This document shows positions 5,950-6,824 of a stretch of 6,824 bases of DNA, piece by piece. The notes under the pieces were generated by a model. It saw only the letters and a program-made list of their open reading frames with translations, was not told where the DNA came from and did not search any database. Both the position numbers and the translations under genes were made by a program. This DNA is from CAZPKH01 sp964587165 (GTDB taxonomy: Bacteria > Bacteroidota > Bacteroidia > Bacteroidales > Muribaculaceae), in assembly GCA_964587165.1 (NCBI GenBank), contig CAZPKH010000062.1, positions 1 through 6,824 on the forward strand, written 5' to 3'. Numbering within the stretch: the stretch's first letter is position 1; every line of letters begins with the position of its first letter.

Positions 5950-6824
5950 ATGAAAAAATCTTCGATATATATACTTTCACTGATACTGGCAGCCATAGCC
6001 ACAGCTTGTGCATCCGGCTCGCGCTCGGGCGGTAGCGGAGGCGAGGTGACCGGCGTCGGAGGTACATCATGGGCTGAGCCTACACCCTACGGCATGGTGC
6101 TTGTGTCGCGAGGATCTATGGAGATCGGCCCGCAGAAGGCTGACTCGGCATGGAATCTTCGTGCCGATGCCCGTGGCATGTCTGTAGAGTCATTCTGGAT
6201 GGATGAGACCGAAATCACCAATGCCAAATACAAACAGTTCCTGTTCTGGGTGCGCGACTCCATCATCCGCGAGCGTTTGGCCGATCCGGCGTTCGGCGGC
6301 AACGAAGATTTCAAGATCGAGGAGGACCGCGACGGCAACCCCGTGAAACCGCACCTCAACTGGAATAAGGCTATACCTTGGCGCAACCCCAATGAGGATG
6401 AGGCTCGAGCCATCGAGTCGGTGTACCGCACCAACCCGATCACCGGCGCACGCGAGCTCGACCCCACTCAGATGAATTATCGCTATGAGATATACAATCA
6501 CACCGAGGCTGCCAAGCGTAAAAACCGTCTGGACCGTGCCCGGCGTGATTACAACACCGACCGCCCCATACCCACATCCGATCCTGTGATATCGAAAGAT
6601 ACCGCCTACATCAACGATGAGGGGCAGATCATACGCGAAACAATAACCCGAAGCCTTACCGGCGATTACGACTTCCTCAATACTTATATAGTAAACGTAT
6701 ATCCCGATACTACTGCGTGGATCAACGATTTCGATAACGCTTACAACGAGCCTTATACACGCCTCTACTTCTCGCACGGCGGCTACAGCGATTACCCCGT
6801 GGTGGGTGTGAGCTGGGAGCAGGC
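5950..6824 (+). CDS. porK: Type IX secretion lipoprotein PorK/GldK (5' part, runs off the window)
   Basis: The first 291 codons of an open frame with no stop before the right edge. PorK/GldK proteins are about 460-490 residues, so roughly 60% is present. A lipoprotein signal (MKKSSIYILSLILAAIATAC) puts the lipidated Cys at residue 20, followed by a Gly/Ser-rich linker (21-40). The formylglycine-generating-enzyme/sulfatase-modifying-factor fold starts near 46 with TPYGMVLVSRGSMEIG; FWMDETEITNAKYKQF (82-97) is the family hallmark, and the fold resumes at YPVVGVSWEQ (282-291) after a long family-specific insert. In Porphyromonas, PorK forms a periplasmic ring with PorN at the outer membrane. No acidic residues follow the Cys, so a surface-export signal of the K-(D/E)2 kind is absent, consistent with a lipoprotein facing the periplasm. 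The start was chosen because it gives a complete lipoprotein signal 16 nt after porP. The porL, porM and porN genes are expected downstream. Confidence 0.92.
   Translation, partial: MKKSSIYILSLILAAIATACASGSRSGGSGGEVTGVGGTSWAEPTPYGMVLVSRGSMEIGPQKADSAWNLRADARGMSVESFWMDETEITNAKYKQFLFWVRDSIIRERLADPAFGGNEDFKIEEDRDGNPVKPHLNWNKAIPWRNPNEDEARAIESVYRTNPITGARELDPTQMNYRYEIYNHTEAAKRKNRLDRARRDYNTDRPIPTSDPVISKDTAYINDEGQIIRETITRSLTGDYDFLNTYIVNVYPDTTAWINDFDNAYNEPYTRLYFSHGGYSDYPVVGVSWEQ

Noticed and set aside
6190..6777. Antisense frame (195 codons) opposite porK.
   Set aside because: The + strand reads PorK/GldK motifs with a lipoprotein signal throughout; the antisense frame has none.

Overview
The window looks like a piece of a Bacteroidales chromosome, perhaps from the family Muribaculaceae (the family is a guess). 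The reasons are a type IX secretion (T9SS) gene cluster, which is confined to Bacteroidota; a Bacteroidota-type promoter (TTTG, 20 bp, TAnnTTTG); A/T-rich translation leaders without Shine-Dalgarno motifs; and a GC-rich coding style. All recognised genes lie on the + strand.

Positions 1-250 contain no convincing protein gene. They can fold into a long rod-shaped RNA whose ends (3-13 and 184-194) pair perfectly, followed directly by a strong intrinsic terminator (203-249). This looks like an independently transcribed structured small RNA of about 200-250 nt, possibly a 6S-like RNA. Positions 250-459 form a regulatory region: a near-palindrome resembling a CRP/FNR-family site (316-333), a perfect-match Bacteroidota promoter (347-378) and a possible 5' UTR hairpin (386-419).

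Positions 460-4108 are a three-gene operon, etfB-etfA-acyl-CoA dehydrogenase, with gaps of 8 and 35 bp, closed by a strong GC-rich hairpin terminator (4135-4175). The dehydrogenase should oxidise acyl-CoA, or run in reverse as an enoyl-CoA reductase, and exchange electrons with the EtfAB flavoprotein. EtfB resembles the subunits of electron-bifurcating Bcd-EtfAB complexes, but EtfA has Tyr where the flavin-side Arg of the GGRG motif is normally found.

Positions 4180-6824 begin a type IX secretion operon: porT (outer-membrane barrel), porP (PorP/SprF family, 4-bp ATGA overlap with porT) and the first 291 codons of porK/gldK (lipoprotein with an FGE-sulfatase-like fold), which runs off the right edge. 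In Porphyromonas gingivalis porP and porK are followed by porL, porM and porN, so those genes are expected just beyond the window. The porT start codon lies only 4 nt after the U-tract of the preceding terminator, and no promoter for this second operon was recognised.
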